A stretch of DNA of 64,000 nucleotides from Methylobacter luteus IMV-B-3098 (GTDB taxonomy: Bacteria > Pseudomonadota > Gammaproteobacteria > Methylococcales > Methylomonadaceae), in assembly GCF_000427625.1 (NCBI RefSeq), contig NZ_KE386569.1:2780789-2844788 (forward strand), read 5' to 3'. Positions 26,547-36,370 of the stretch are shown here, piece by piece. The position numbers and the translations under genes are program-made. Below the pieces are notes generated by a model, which saw nothing but the letters and a program-made list of their open reading frames with translations, did no database searches and was not told where the DNA came from. Numbering within the stretch: position 1 is the stretch's first letter; each line of letters starts with the position of its first letter.

Positions 26547-27776
26547 TCATTGACCTAAGCTGTTTTCCAGATTGCGCCGCACCGTGTCGAGAAAAGCCTC
26601 GGTATTCAGATAATGTGATTCATTAAGCCGGTCGCCGTGGATGCACAGCGCCAGATCCTTGGTCATCTGCCCCGACTCGACCGTCTCGACGCAGACTTTT
26701 TCCAGCGTCCGGCAAAAATCGATCAGCGCCTGGTTGCCGTCGAGCTTGCCCCGGAAAGCCAGGCCGCGCGCCCAGGCGTAGATCGACGCGATAGGATTGG
26801 TCGAGGTCGGCAGGCCCTGCTGGTGCAGGCGGTAATGGCGCGTGACGGTGCCGTGCGCGGCCTCGGCTTCCATGGTTTTGCCGTCCGGCGTGACCAGCGT
26901 CGAGGTCATCAGGCCCAATGAGCCGAAGCCCTGAGCCACGGTGTCGGACTGCACGTCGCCATCGTAATTCTTGCAGGCCCAGACAAAGGCGCCGCTCCAT
27001 TTCAGCGCCGAGGCGACCATGTCGTCGATCAGTTTGTGCTCGTAGGTAATGCCTTGCCCGGCAAAGCGGTCCCGGTATTCGGCCTGGTAGATGGCCTCGA
27101 AGATGTCCTTGAAACGGCCGTCGTATTTTTTCAGGATCGTGTTCTTGGTCGACAGGTATAGCGGCCAGCCGCGGTCGAGCGCGACATTGAAGCAGCTGCG
27201 AGCGAAACCGGCAATTGACTCGTCGGTGTTGAACATGGCCAGCGCCACGCCATCGCCTTCGAAGCGGTAGACGTCATAAGATTGTTCCGCGCCGCCGTCA
27301 TCGGGCGTGAATGTGATGGTCAATTTGCCAGGGCCGTGCGTGACGAAGTCGGTGGCGCGGTACTGGTCGCCGAAGGCGTGACGGCCGATGCAGATGGGCT
27401 GGGTCCAGTTCGGCACTAGGCGCGGCACGTTCCTGCAGATGATCGGCTCGCGGAAAACGGTGCCGTCCAGGATGTTGCGGATCGTGCCGTTAGGCGATTT
27501 GTACATTTTCTTGAGGTTGAATTCCTTGACGCGCGCCTCGTCGGGCGTGATTGTCGCGCATTTGACGCCGACACCGTGCTTTTTGATCGCCTGCGCGGCA
27601 TCGATGGTGACCTGGTCATCGGTTCTGTCGCGGTTTTCGATGCCCAGATCGTAATACTCAATCGGCACATCCAGGTACGGCAGAATCAGCTGTTCTTTAA
27701 TGAAATGCCAGATGATGCGCGTCATTTCATCGCCGTCCAGTTCTACTATGGCATGGTCTACGGTTATTTTTTTCAT
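26547..27776 (-). CDS. icd: NADP-dependent isocitrate dehydrogenase
   Basis: The 409-residue enzyme oxidatively decarboxylates isocitrate to 2-oxoglutarate. It is the homodimeric, eukaryote-like type (length and motifs [47 protein letters not shown] and [14 protein letters not shown]). The start at 27776 is preferred over a longer frame because the family N-terminus begins MKKITVDH and a GAGGACA site precedes it. It is a single gene; in methylotrophs the enzyme mainly supplies 2-oxoglutarate and NADPH, but that setting is inferred. Confidence 0.95.
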   Translation of the reverse strand: MKKITVDHAIVELDGDEMTRIIWHFIKEQLILPYLDVPIEYYDLGIENRDRTDDQVTIDAAQAIKKHGVGVKCATITPDEARVKEFNLKKMYKSPNGTIRNILDGTVFREPIICRNVPRLVPNWTQPICIGRHAFGDQYRATDFVTHGPGKLTITFTPDDGGAEQSYDVYRFEGDGVALAMFNTDESIAGFARSCFNVALDRGWPLYLSTKNTILKKYDGRFKDIFEAIYQAEYRDRFAGQGITYEHKLIDDMVASALKWSGAFVWACKNYDGDVQSDTVAQGFGSLGLMTSTLVTPDGKTMEAEAAHGTVTRHYRLHQQGLPTSTNPIASIYAWARGLAFRGKLDGNQALIDFCRTLEKVCVETVESGQMTKDLALCIHGDRLNESHYLNTEAFLDTVRRNLENSLGQ

Positions 27777-27852
27777 CGGACTGTCCTCGCACTGGGAAGT
27801 AATGACCTGATCAATATAATCCATCCCTGGGAATTTGTATCTATAAGCATGG

Positions 27853-27917
27853 CAGGCCGGGTTGGTAAACCCAGCATTTCGAAATTGCCTTTGCTGGGTT
27901 TACCAACCCAGCCTACA
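27853..27917. repeat. Palindromic intergenic repeat, family A, copy 5
   Basis: GGCCGGGTTGGTAAACCCAG pairs with CTGGGTTTACCAACCCAGCC across a short loop. It lies between the divergent icd and mtnB genes and differs from the other copies by a TTGGTAAA instead of TTGATAAA arm with compensating change, which keeps the stem. Confidence 0.88.
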
Positions 27918-28049
27918 CATGCTTCACAAATGGGCAGGGCTGCAAACTCTATCCCGCTCGATGAATTTGTATCCATAAGATTATTGCCGCGCAAAAATGT
28001 TAAAATCCGAGTTTTCCGCTTTCACTATCCTGTCTTTTAACTGACCGAC

Positions 28050-28670
28050 ATGACTTATACCGAAGAATTTTTCGCCAGGGCCAACGAGCTGATTGACGCC
28101 GGGCGCTTTATCGACAACAAAGGCTGGGTGCCGGCCACCAGCGGCAACTTTTCCGCGCGCCTGTCCGACGGCACGGTCGCCGTGACCGTCTCCGGCAAGC
28201 ACAAGGGCCAGTTGCGGCTCGACGATATTATGCTGGTCGACGCCGAAGGCCAGGCATTGGACGGCAAGAAACCGTCGGCCGAAACCTTGCTGCATACTTC
28301 TTTATACCGGCGCTTCCCCGATGCACGGGTCGTGCTGCATCCGCATTCGGTCAATGCGACGCTGGCCTCGCGCATTTTCGGCCAGGAAATCGTGCTGGAG
28401 GATTACGAACTGCTGAAAGCCTTCAGCGGCATTGATACGCATGAGACCCGAGTTGTGATTCCGGTGTTCGCCAATGACCAGGACATCGCGCGCCTGGCCG
28501 GCAAGGTGGAGCAGTATCTCGATACGCACGGCGCCATCCACGCCTATGTCATCGCCGGGCATGGGTTTTATACCTGGGGCAGCAGCGTGGCTGAAGCGTT
28601 GCGCCATCTGGAGGCCCTGGAATTTTTATTTGATTGTGAACTACGACTGCACGGAGTTAAAAAACCATGA
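28050..28670 (+). CDS. mtnB: Methylthioribulose-1-phosphate dehydratase
   Basis: This 206-residue class II aldolase-fold enzyme of methionine salvage dehydrates methylthioribulose-1-phosphate. The N-terminus has WVPATSGNFSARL, a catalytic Glu lies in KPSAETLLHTSLY, and zinc-binding His residues occur in VLHPHSVNAT and IAGHGFYTWG. First gene of mtnB-mtnD-mtnC, with an ATGA overlap to mtnD. Confidence 0.95.
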   Translation: MTYTEEFFARANELIDAGRFIDNKGWVPATSGNFSARLSDGTVAVTVSGKHKGQLRLDDIMLVDAEGQALDGKKPSAETLLHTSLYRRFPDARVVLHPHSVNATLASRIFGQEIVLEDYELLKAFSGIDTHETRVVIPVFANDQDIARLAGKVEQYLDTHGAIHAYVIAGHGFYTWGSSVAEALRHLEALEFLFDCELRLHGVKKP

Positions 28671-29230
28671 GCGCATTAACCATCTATGCCGATAATGCCC
28701 CCGAACAAGGCTTGCTTTATATCGATTTCGAGGACATCAAAGACCAGTTAACCGCGATAGGCGTGCAGTTCGAGCGCTGGACTGCCAGCTGCGAACTGGC
28801 CGCCAATGCCAGTACCGATGATGTGATTGCGGCCTATGAAGATTCCATCGAGCGCCTGAAACAGCAGTATGGTTTCCAGTCCGTCGACGTGATCAGCTTA
28901 AAACCCGATCACCCCGAGAAAGCCGCGTTCCGGCAGAAATTCCTGGCCGAGCACACGCACAGCGATTTTGAAGTGCGCTTCTTTATCGAGGGCTGCGGGC
29001 TTTTTTATCTGCATGTAGACGGTAAAGTCTATGCCATCCTGTGCGAGCAGGGCGACTTGATCAGCGTGCCGGCCCATACCACGCACTGGTTCGACATGGG
29101 CGAAAACCCGAATTTCAAATGCATCCGGCTATTCACGACGGCGGAAGGCTGGGTGGCCGAGTTCACCGGCAGCGACATCGCCAGGAATTTTCCGACCTAT
29201 GACCAATATGTGGCGGTGGTGCGGTCATGA
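28667..29230 (+). CDS. mtnD: Acireductone dioxygenase
   Basis: This 187-residue cupin enzyme converts acireductone to the 2-oxo acid precursor of methionine and formate (iron form). The metal ligands are visible in AEHTHSDFEVRFFIEG (H-x-H-x4-E) and in VPAHTTHWFDMG. Its start overlaps the mtnB stop and its stop overlaps the mtnC start, each by ATGA. Confidence 0.95.
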   Translation: MSALTIYADNAPEQGLLYIDFEDIKDQLTAIGVQFERWTASCELAANASTDDVIAAYEDSIERLKQQYGFQSVDVISLKPDHPEKAAFRQKFLAEHTHSDFEVRFFIEGCGLFYLHVDGKVYAILCEQGDLISVPAHTTHWFDMGENPNFKCIRLFTTAEGWVAEFTGSDIARNFPTYDQYVAVVRS

Positions 29231-29901
29231 TCAAGGCCATTGTTACCGATATCGAGGGCACGACCTCGTCGCTGTCCTTCGTCAAGGACGTGCTGTTTCC
29301 GTATGCGCGCGCGCATCTGGCCGAGTTTGTGCGCAGTCATGCCGATGATGCCGACGTTAAGGCTCTGTTGAATGACTCGCGCGCCGAGGTCGGAGCCGAT
29401 CTCGATACCGAGCAGTTGATCGAGCAGTTTATCCGGTGGATAGACGAAGACAGGAAAATCACACCGCTAAAGTCGCTGCAGGGCTTGATCTGGGAAGCCG
29501 GCTACCGGCAGGGCGACTTTACCGGTCATGTGTACCGCGATGCGGCCGAGAACCTGAAGAAATGGCACGCCGACGGCATGGCCTTGTATGTTTATTCATC
29601 CGGCTCGGTCTATGCGCAGAAGCTGCTGTTCGGGCATAGCGATTTCGGCGATCTGACGCCGCTATTCTCCGGCTATTTCGATACGCATATCGGCGGCAAG
29701 CGCGAACAGGCCGCTTACGAGAAGATCGCCGCGCAACTGGGACTGCCGGCCGGGAATGTGCTGTTTCTGTCCGATATCAAGGAAGAGCTCGATGCCGCGC
29801 GCGGAGCCGGCTTCAAGACAATCTGGCTGACGCGCGACAGCATGCCCGACGCACAGGCCGAGCATCGGCAGGTCGGCAGCTTCGATCAGATCGATTTTTG
29901 A
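29227..29901 (+). CDS. mtnC: Acireductone synthase (enolase-phosphatase E1)
   Basis: This 224-residue HAD-superfamily enzyme enolises and dephosphorylates the diketo-pentyl phosphate in methionine salvage. HAD motif I reads VTDIEGTTSS near the N-terminus, motif II lies in YVYSSGSVYAQ, and motif IV in VLFLSDIKEELDAA. Last gene of the operon; the upstream mtnA/mtnN or mtnP steps are not in the window. Confidence 0.95.
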   Translation: MIKAIVTDIEGTTSSLSFVKDVLFPYARAHLAEFVRSHADDADVKALLNDSRAEVGADLDTEQLIEQFIRWIDEDRKITPLKSLQGLIWEAGYRQGDFTGHVYRDAAENLKKWHADGMALYVYSSGSVYAQKLLFGHSDFGDLTPLFSGYFDTHIGGKREQAAYEKIAAQLGLPAGNVLFLSDIKEELDAARGAGFKTIWLTRDSMPDAQAEHRQVGSFDQIDF

Positions 29902-29903
29902 GT

Positions 29904-29943
29904 GGAAATGCCGGGTTGACGCCAAGCTCCAGTTCATCCTATC
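29904..29943. repeat. Partial family A repeat
   Basis: GAAATGCCGGGTTGACGCCAAGCTCC resembles the interior and right half of the longer family A copies but the left arm is missing, so it looks like a decayed copy, right after mtnC. Confidence 0.55.
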
Positions 29944-30111
29944 TGGCTGATTTTTATTGAAAAACATATGAATTTTTATTGAGCGCAGTGTCTAATGTAC
30001 TAAGTTAGTCCATTGTGATGTTCTTCATGACGACAGTGGATTTTCTAGCAACAGAAAGCAAGAAGTAACTCTGATGCTTGTTTATTTTTTAACCATCATG
30101 GGAGGTGAAAA

Positions 30112-30555
30112 ATGCACACACGGGATCTGAGGCTTGACAAATTTGCACTGTATTACGGTATTCTCTTTGTTCTTGTCGGCATACTTGGCTTTGTACCGGG
30201 CCTTGTGCAGACGCCGCCGATCAATGCGCCGAAAATTGCCGTCGATACCGGATATGGCTGGTTGATGGGCTTGTTTGCCGTTAACGTGATGCACAATCTT
30301 GTGCATCTTGCTATTGGTGTCTGGGGTATTATCAGTGCGAAAGACACTCACAAAGCACTGATATTTGCGCGCGGCGTGACAATTTTCTATGGCTTGCTGA
30401 CCGTTCTCGGAATGATTCCGGCTACCAGTACCCTGTTTGGGCTGGCGCCGATATTCGGTCATGACGTATGGCTGCATGCGTTATCAGCGCTGGTAGCGGG
30501 TTATTTCGGTTACGGTCCGCCCGCTCACGTTTATCATCCGGAAATGCAGCATTAA
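30112..30555 (+). CDS. DUF4383 family membrane protein
   Basis: The 147-residue protein has four predicted membrane helices (FALYYGILFVLVGILGFVPG, NVMHNLVHLAIGVWGII, FARGVTIFYGLLTVLGMI and the last at WLHALSALVAGYFGY) and the conserved NVMHNLVHLAIGVWG and HALSALVAGYFGY segments of DUF4383. A GGGAGG site precedes the ATG. Function unknown. It is a single gene, ending just before a family B palindrome. Confidence 0.85.
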   Translation: MHTRDLRLDKFALYYGILFVLVGILGFVPGLVQTPPINAPKIAVDTGYGWLMGLFAVNVMHNLVHLAIGVWGIISAKDTHKALIFARGVTIFYGLLTVLGMIPATSTLFGLAPIFGHDVWLHALSALVAGYFGYGPPAHVYHPEMQH

Positions 30556-30567
30556 TGGCCGGAGAGT

Positions 30568-30647
30568 GTAGGGTACGCAATGCGTACCTTCCCCGGAGTT
30601 AATCCACTTGCAACGTTTTGAAAATGGTACGCGGTGCGTACCCTACG
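30568..30647. repeat. Palindromic intergenic repeat, family B, copy 2
   Basis: GTAGGGTACGCAATGCGTACC at the left and GGTACGCGGTGCGTACCCTAC at the right, with the TCCACTTGCAACGTTTTGAA interior. Its reverse complement matches the copy at 15503. It lies between two convergent genes. Confidence 0.85.
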
Positions 30648-30680
30648 ATGGCCGCTTCGGAACTGAGGCTTCGAAGCGGC

Positions 30681-32165
30681 CTAATTGCATTCAGGCGTCA
30701 GCGAACTGCGCCAGAACTGACTTTCCTTATCAAACAGGCGGCGGCTCTCAGCGGGGCCCCAGGAGCCGGCCGGGTAAGTGGCAATATACTCACGCTCGAT
30801 GGCCCAGGTTTGCAGAATCGGGTCGATGATGCGCCAGGCGTATTCGACTTCATCAAAGCGCAGGAACAACGATCGGTCGCCGATCAGTACGTCCAGTAGC
30901 AGGTCTTCATAGGCGTCATGACTTGTTTCATGCTCTTGCCGAAAACCGGCATCGAGCGTGCTCATGCGTGTGTGCATTTCCAGCCCAGGCTCCTTGACGG
31001 TCATTTCGATGCGGATGCGTTCTTCCGGCTGTATCCCCAGCAATATCCAGTTCGGATTCTTGCAGCTTACCCCGGTGCCGCGGAAAAACTGTAGCGGCGG
31101 GCGGCGGAAGCAGATCGAGATGACCGATTGCGCCCTGGCCATGCGTTTGCCGGTGCGCAAATAAAAAGGCACGCCGCGCCAGCGCCAGTTGTCGATATAC
31201 AGCTTCATGGCGGCGAAAGTCTCGGTGACGCTGTCGGGCCGGATGTGTTCTTCCTGCAGGTAAGCCGCGACTTTTTCGCCGTTGATGCTGCCCTTGGCAT
31301 ACTGGGCGCGGAACGCATGCGCATGCACGGCTTCTTTAGGTATCGGCCGGATCGACTTCAGCACTTTGACTTTTTCATCGCGCAGGGCCTCGGCTTCCAT
31401 GGTCGCGGGCGGTTCCATCGCAACCAGCGTCAGCAGTTGCAGCAGATGGCTCTGGATCATGTCGCGCATGGCACCGGCCCCATCGTAATAGTCGCCGCGG
31501 CCGCCGATGCCGATCTCCTCGGCGTGCGTGATCTGGACATGGTCGATATAGTTGCGGTTCCATAGCGGTTCCAGCAGCACATTGGCGAACCGGAACACGA
31601 GCACGTTCTGCACGGTGCCTTTGCCCAGGTAGTGATCGATGCGGTAGACCTGCTCTTCGCTCAGGTAGTGGCTGATACGTTTTTGCAGGGACTGGGCGCT
31701 GTCCAGATCGTAGCCGAACGGCTTTTCGATGATCACGCGCCGCCAGCCGTCTTCCTCGTCGAACAGGCGGTGGCGGCTCAACAGCTCCATGACGGGGCCG
31801 AAATCGGACGGACTGACGGCCAGGTAAAACGCCACGTTGCGTGGAAACTGGCCGGATTCGAGCGCTGCGGCCAGCCCCGCATAGCAGGCTTCCTGTTCGA
31901 TATCGCCTTCATGAAAATACAGGCGCGCGCTGAAGCGCTGGAACACGGTTTCGTCGATGCCCTCGCGGGCTTTGGCCTGAATCATGGCTCTGGCTTCGGA
32001 TTGCCATTGGGACTGATCCCAGGGTCGGCGCCCGACGGCCAGAATGCGCGTGCCTTCAGGCAGGCGCTGATCGGCATCAAGATGATACAAAGCCGGCATC
32101 AGCTTGGTTCGCGACAGATTGCCGGTCGCTCCGAAAATGACGTAAGTGCAGGGGTCGGCGCTCAT
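30681..32165 (-). CDS. zwf: Glucose-6-phosphate 1-dehydrogenase
   Basis: The 494-residue enzyme oxidises glucose-6-phosphate to 6-phosphogluconolactone with NAD(P). The coenzyme motif is [19 protein letters not shown], and the active-site signature is [13 protein letters not shown] with the catalytic His nearby. It is transcribed with gnd, 18 bases downstream of it. In RuMP-pathway methylotrophs these two enzymes close the dissimilatory cycle that makes NADPH; here that is inferred from the adjacency only. Confidence 0.96.
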   Translation of the reverse strand: MSADPCTYVIFGATGNLSRTKLMPALYHLDADQRLPEGTRILAVGRRPWDQSQWQSEARAMIQAKAREGIDETVFQRFSARLYFHEGDIEQEACYAGLAAALESGQFPRNVAFYLAVSPSDFGPVMELLSRHRLFDEEDGWRRVIIEKPFGYDLDSAQSLQKRISHYLSEEQVYRIDHYLGKGTVQNVLVFRFANVLLEPLWNRNYIDHVQITHAEEIGIGGRGDYYDGAGAMRDMIQSHLLQLLTLVAMEPPATMEAEALRDEKVKVLKSIRPIPKEAVHAHAFRAQYAKGSINGEKVAAYLQEEHIRPDSVTETFAAMKLYIDNWRWRGVPFYLRTGKRMARAQSVISICFRRPPLQFFRGTGVSCKNPNWILLGIQPEERIRIEMTVKEPGLEMHTRMSTLDAGFRQEHETSHDAYEDLLLDVLIGDRSLFLRFDEVEYAWRIIDPILQTWAIEREYIATYPAGSWGPAESRRLFDKESQFWRSSLTPECN

Positions 32166-32183
32166 GGCGAAGTCCAGGCGGTA

Positions 32184-33629
32184 TTAAACTGTATAGGTTG
32201 ACGCCGAGGTTTTGCCGCCGCGCCCGGTCCAGTCGGTATGAAAGAACTGCCCGCGCGGCTGATCCACGCGCTCATAGGTATGCGCGCCGAAATAGTCGCG
32301 CTGCGCCTGTAGCAGATTGGCCGGCAGCCTTTCCGTGCGATAACCGTCGTAATAGGCCAGCGCGGCCGAAAACGCCGGAGTCGGAATGCCCAGTTCTATG
32401 CCCAGCATGATGGCCTGGCGCCAGCCCTGATCGGCCTGCTGGATGGCATCGACAAAGAAATCATCCAGCAGCAGGTTTACCAGGTCAGGATCGGTATCGA
32501 AGGCGTGCTTAATGTCATTCAGGAACCGGCTGCGGATAATGCAGCCGCCGCGCCACATCAGGGCAATCTCGCCATAGTTCAGCGCCATCCGGTACTCGTT
32601 CGAGGCTTCGCGCATCAGGCGAAAGCCCTGCGCGTAGGATATGATCTTGGAGGCATACAGGGCCTGACGGATGGCGTTGATCATGGCATGCCGGTCGCCG
32701 CTGAAGGTGTGTGCGTGTTTGGGCAGCCGCCGCGCAGCGTTGACGCGCTCCTCCTTTTGCGCCGACAGTGAGCGCGCGAACACCGATTCGACGATCAGGG
32801 TCAGCGGAATGCCGAGTTCCAGGGCATTGATGCCGGTCCATTTGCCGGTGCCTTTCTGGCCGGCCGCGTCAAGAATATTGTTCACTAGCGGCTGACCGTC
32901 TTCATCCTTGAAAGCGAAAATGTCAGCTGTAATTTCAATCAGATAGGAACTGAGCTCGCCCTGGTTCCATATGGCAAACAGTGTGTGCAGCTCGTCGGCC
33001 GTCAGTCCCAGCCCTTCTGACAGCAATTGATAGGCTTCGCCGATCAATTGCATGTCGCCGTATTCGATGCCGTTATGCACCATTTTGACATAATGGCCGG
33101 CGCCGTTGTCGCCGACCCACTCGCAACAGGGCTGTCCTTCCACCTGAGCGCTGATGGCCTGCAGGATCGGCTTGACTTTGGGCCAGGCGGCCTTGTTGCC
33201 GCCGGGCATGATGGACGGGCCGTGCCGGGCGCCTTCCTCGCCGCCGGACACGCCCGTGCCGATATAAAGGATGCCTTTTTCTTTCAGGGCTTGCGTGCGG
33301 CGGTGCGTGTCCGTGAACAGCGAGTTGCCGCCGTCGATGATAATGTCGTCGTGTGATAATAACGGCAGCAGGTCGTTGATGTACTGGTCGACCACGCTGC
33401 CGGCCTTGACCATCAGCATGACGATGCGCGGCGTCTCGAGACTGTTGATCAATTCCTCGAGCGAGTGCGCGCCGATGACCGCGGTGCCCTTGGCGGGGCC
33501 TGCCAGAAACTCATCCACTTTACTGGTCGTGCGGTTATGGACTGCCACTCTGAAACCATGGTCGTTCATGTTGAGGACCAGATTCTGGCCCATGACCGCC
33601 AGGCCGATTAAACCGATATCTGCTTTCAT
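32184..33629 (-). CDS. gnd: 6-phosphogluconate dehydrogenase (decarboxylating)
   Basis: The 481-residue NADP enzyme converts 6-phosphogluconate to ribulose-5-phosphate. The Rossmann motif is IGLIGLAVMGQNLVLNMNDHG, and the catalytic block reads GDNGAGHYVKMVHNGIEYGDMQ. The start at 33629, with a GGGGG site before it, gives the normal N-terminus; the frame stays open for another 92 codons upstream, but those look non-coding. First gene of gnd-zwf. Confidence 0.96.
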   Translation of the reverse strand: MKADIGLIGLAVMGQNLVLNMNDHGFRVAVHNRTTSKVDEFLAGPAKGTAVIGAHSLEELINSLETPRIVMLMVKAGSVVDQYINDLLPLLSHDDIIIDGGNSLFTDTHRRTQALKEKGILYIGTGVSGGEEGARHGPSIMPGGNKAAWPKVKPILQAISAQVEGQPCCEWVGDNGAGHYVKMVHNGIEYGDMQLIGEAYQLLSEGLGLTADELHTLFAIWNQGELSSYLIEITADIFAFKDEDGQPLVNNILDAAGQKGTGKWTGINALELGIPLTLIVESVFARSLSAQKEERVNAARRLPKHAHTFSGDRHAMINAIRQALYASKIISYAQGFRLMREASNEYRMALNYGEIALMWRGGCIIRSRFLNDIKHAFDTDPDLVNLLLDDFFVDAIQQADQGWRQAIMLGIELGIPTPAFSAALAYYDGYRTERLPANLLQAQRDYFGAHTYERVDQPRGQFFHTDWTGRGGKTSASTYTV

Positions 33630-33745
33630 ATAGCCCCCGTTAAATATCAGTACTTGAGGAGTAACCTGCGAGCTTAACGCTCCGCTTTGTTCTGTGACTT
33701 GAGACGGCGGCGAGGGTTCACGGGTTTTTATCGTGAAGGCGGGCG

Positions 33746-34258
33746 CTAGTCCAGCTGGCCGGAACTGCTCTGTTTTATGCGGGACCGGGCGCGTATCATG
33801 GCCGTAATGACGACAAACAGCAGCGCCGCCAGGGAAAATTCCAGCAGCAGGAAGGCGCCGATCTTGAAATAGGCGAACAAAGGGTGGCCGAACCGGACCA
33901 GCCAACCGCCGGCCTCATCGGCCAGCGCCGACGCGTAGACCAGTCCGCTGAGCCAGATTTTCAGCCGTACCGAAAAATCGGTCATCAGCATCAGATGCGT
34001 CAGAGTCAGCACCAGCATGCCCATCGAAAACAGATGGAAATGTGATACTTCCAGCATGCCTTCATAGCTTCTCGGCTGCGTGAACTGTTCCTCCGAACCC
34101 AGATAATAGGCAATGACTGAATCGGGCGTCAGGTTCATGCGGTGAAAGTACATCAGGCCGTTGCTGACCCACAGCAGGGCGATGTAGCCCAGAAACATCA
34201 GAACCAGCGCATTCAATAAGGCTTTGCGCTGTTGTTCGCCGGTCACGAAATAACGCAT
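33746..34258 (-). CDS. Four-helix membrane protein of the porin/FMN-binding operon
   Basis: The 170-residue protein has four predicted membrane helices (ALVLMFLGYIALLWVSNGL, FSMGMLVLTLTHLMLMTDF, IWLSGLVYASALADEAGGWL and AFLLLEFSLAALLFVVITA) with histidines in helix 2 and its loop (SHFHLFSMG, LTHLML) that could bind haem or metal. I do not recognise the family. It starts on the stop codon of the FMN-binding gene (TGATG overlap), so it probably forms an inner-membrane partner of that protein. Confidence 0.72.
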   Translation of the reverse strand: MRYFVTGEQQRKALLNALVLMFLGYIALLWVSNGLMYFHRMNLTPDSVIAYYLGSEEQFTQPRSYEGMLEVSHFHLFSMGMLVLTLTHLMLMTDFSVRLKIWLSGLVYASALADEAGGWLVRFGHPLFAYFKIGAFLLLEFSLAALLFVVITAMIRARSRIKQSSSGQLD

Positions 34259-34812
34259 CAGTTTTTACCCTTGTCTTTGATCATGACCTGATAGACCGCC
34301 AGCACTTTACGGACCTTATCAAGTCCGGCTCTTGTGCTTAGTGTCGCGCCGGATATACCCTGCACACCTTTGTTGAAGTCCATTTCGGACAGCAGGCGAT
34401 TTTTCAACTGTTCATACCAGCGTTCGGGCGGCTGATACTCGGGTGGTTCGTGAAAAGCCAGCGTAACGATATTGCTGACGGCGCCGTCGGGCGTCAACAC
34501 GACCATTAAAGTTTCAGGCTTGGTTCTGACGGTGCCCGTCTCAATTGCCGCATAGCCCAGTATCTTGCCCTGATCCTTGCCGACATAAAAAGTGAATAAG
34601 CCCGATTCCAGTTTGACGCGTGAAAGCTGCTCAATTTTGGCCATTTCCTGTTCATCGGGGAACAGCGATAACTGTTCCACCTGGCCATTCTTGCCGAATG
34701 CCAGTTCCATGGCTTCGTTCTTGCTGTAGAAGATTTTGGCGAAACCAGGAGTGGTGGCCGCGACCAGCATTAACAAGAGCATGCACCACATTCCTTTTCT
34801 GATTACTTTCAT
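34258..34812 (-). CDS. Exported FMN-binding domain protein
   Basis: The 184-residue protein has a signal peptide or membrane anchor (MLLLMLVAATTPGFA) and a C-terminal FMN-binding domain with the flavinylation-type motif GISGATLSTRAGLDKV. In related NqrC/RnfG proteins FMN is attached covalently to the Thr of S-G-A-T, so this is likely a periplasmic flavin electron carrier. It sits between a porin gene and a membrane protein gene on one strand. Confidence 0.85.
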   Translation of the reverse strand: MKVIRKGMWCMLLLMLVAATTPGFAKIFYSKNEAMELAFGKNGQVEQLSLFPDEQEMAKIEQLSRVKLESGLFTFYVGKDQGKILGYAAIETGTVRTKPETLMVVLTPDGAVSNIVTLAFHEPPEYQPPERWYEQLKNRLLSEMDFNKGVQGISGATLSTRAGLDKVRKVLAVYQVMIKDKGKN

Positions 34813-34930
34813 TGAGTTCTCCAGTATCGGGCCGAAAGTCGTTGAATAGGTTAAAGGACGGGTATCTTAACAAAATTCCGGCCGGACGGCATGGCGAGGC
34901 GAATCCGATCGCCCCGCCATTGATTCCGCT

Positions 34931-36319
34931 TTAGAAAATGAAACCCAACCCTAAGTTGAAGTCATCAGGCAGGTTGCCTTTTTTGGCTGTGAAATTGCGG
35001 TAATCGGCCTTGATCACGACGTTCGGAATCGGCTTGTAGTTCAGACCGAACTGATAGATCTGACGGTCTTTGGTTTCATCGTCAGCAAATCCAGTTGGCG
35101 TGCCAGCGATCGTATCGAATTGCTCATAGCGGAAGAACGGCGCCAGATACTGGGCCGTATCCTTGACCAATAGCGGCAAGATGTCATAGCCGACTTCGGT
35201 ATACCAGCCGTAGTTCGATGATCCGATCGTCTGGCCTTTGGCGGCGCTGAGCACATTCGCATCATCGATATGACCCCATGAGCCTAAAGTGCGGAATTCG
35301 AGGCCGCGGTATTTCCACTGCACGTGCGCTTCATACAGTTGCGTGAAGGCATCGACCTGCTGGCCGCCAAAGTCCTGGTTCTGGCCGGAATTGCCGGCAT
35401 AGGCCGAGCCGCCGACTGACAGCCCCGGCAAAGCGTCGGGCGCATAATCCACGCGTCCGACAAATGCCAGATCCTCGGCCTTGGCCTGACTGCCTTTCTG
35501 CCGGCCGGAACGGATGCCGTCCGAGTTGAAATCGGCCGCATTCAAGCCATTGACGACATAAGCCGTATAGGTCAGGTTAGGCAATATTTCGCCGAACAGG
35601 CCGACACCGATTTCGCGCCAGGTGCTTGGAATGATTTGTCTTTCAACCTCAGGACGGTTGTTGCCGAAATAAAAGGGCGGCTCGTGTATTGTGTTGATGA
35701 AGCCCATCGGCAGGAGCACCATACCGGCACGGATATTGGCCATCGGGTCGATGAAGAAATCCAGCGCCGCGAATTCTACTGAGACTGAACCGCCATCGTC
35801 AGTAGAGCCATGCTCAAATTCGATTTCACTGTTGAACAGAATGCTGTCGGTAAACTTGTAACCGGCATACAACACGAGGCGTTCGAAATCGGCATTGTCT
35901 TTTTTGCCTTTTTCATCGCCGACTATGGCCTGGTAATTGGCTTCGCCGTAGCCGCCGATCGATAAGCCTTTGCCGACTTGGTAAACCTTTGATGCCGCAG
36001 GGCCCAGGCCATAGGCGCTCTTATATTTCGGCTCCTCCGGAATCACCAGTTCGGTGCGCAGTTTCTCGACTTCCTGGCTTAGCACATCGGTTTTGCGTTC
36101 CAGATTCTTGACGTTGCCGCCGTCCGCGTTCGCGGTTTTGGCCGGCGGCGTGGCAGTCATCTGCGCCTTCATCGAATCAATCTGTTTCTGCTGTTCCTGA
36201 ATGATTTTCCACATGTCTTCCATCGTCTGCGGTTTTTCCAGCGCGCCGGCCGATGTGCTTAACGCAATCATCGTTGTTAAGGCGCCGCCTTTTAAAAATG
36301 CTTTGTTATTAATTGTCAT
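34931..36319 (-). CDS. Outer-membrane porin-like protein with N-terminal coiled coil
   Basis: The 462-residue product has a signal peptide (GGALTTMIALSTSAGA), a short coiled coil (KIIQEQQKQIDSMKAQM, then VLSQEVEKLRTEL) and a long beta-strand-rich domain ending in LGLGFIF with the terminal phenylalanine of outer-membrane proteins. It is likely a trimeric porin of the phosphate/anion-porin type. It leads the operon with the FMN-binding and membrane proteins; a Fur-like site lies about 50 bases upstream. Confidence 0.78.
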   Translation of the reverse strand: MTINNKAFLKGGALTTMIALSTSAGALEKPQTMEDMWKIIQEQQKQIDSMKAQMTATPPAKTANADGGNVKNLERKTDVLSQEVEKLRTELVIPEEPKYKSAYGLGPAASKVYQVGKGLSIGGYGEANYQAIVGDEKGKKDNADFERLVLYAGYKFTDSILFNSEIEFEHGSTDDGGSVSVEFAALDFFIDPMANIRAGMVLLPMGFINTIHEPPFYFGNNRPEVERQIIPSTWREIGVGLFGEILPNLTYTAYVVNGLNAADFNSDGIRSGRQKGSQAKAEDLAFVGRVDYAPDALPGLSVGGSAYAGNSGQNQDFGGQQVDAFTQLYEAHVQWKYRGLEFRTLGSWGHIDDANVLSAAKGQTIGSSNYGWYTEVGYDILPLLVKDTAQYLAPFFRYEQFDTIAGTPTGFADDETKDRQIYQFGLNYKPIPNVVIKADYRNFTAKKGNLPDDFNLGLGFIF

Positions 36320-36370
36320 ACCATCCCCTCGCTGATTTATTAATGATTAAAGTATAGGGTAAATATTTAT

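Noticed and set aside
27918-28049. SAM riboswitch before the methionine-salvage genes
   Set aside because: The short leader after the family A palindrome shows no SAM-riboswitch core or terminator.
33630-33905. 92-residue N-terminal extension of gnd
   Set aside because: The 6-phosphogluconate dehydrogenase N-terminus begins at 33629 with a good ribosome site; upstream codons lack conservation signals.
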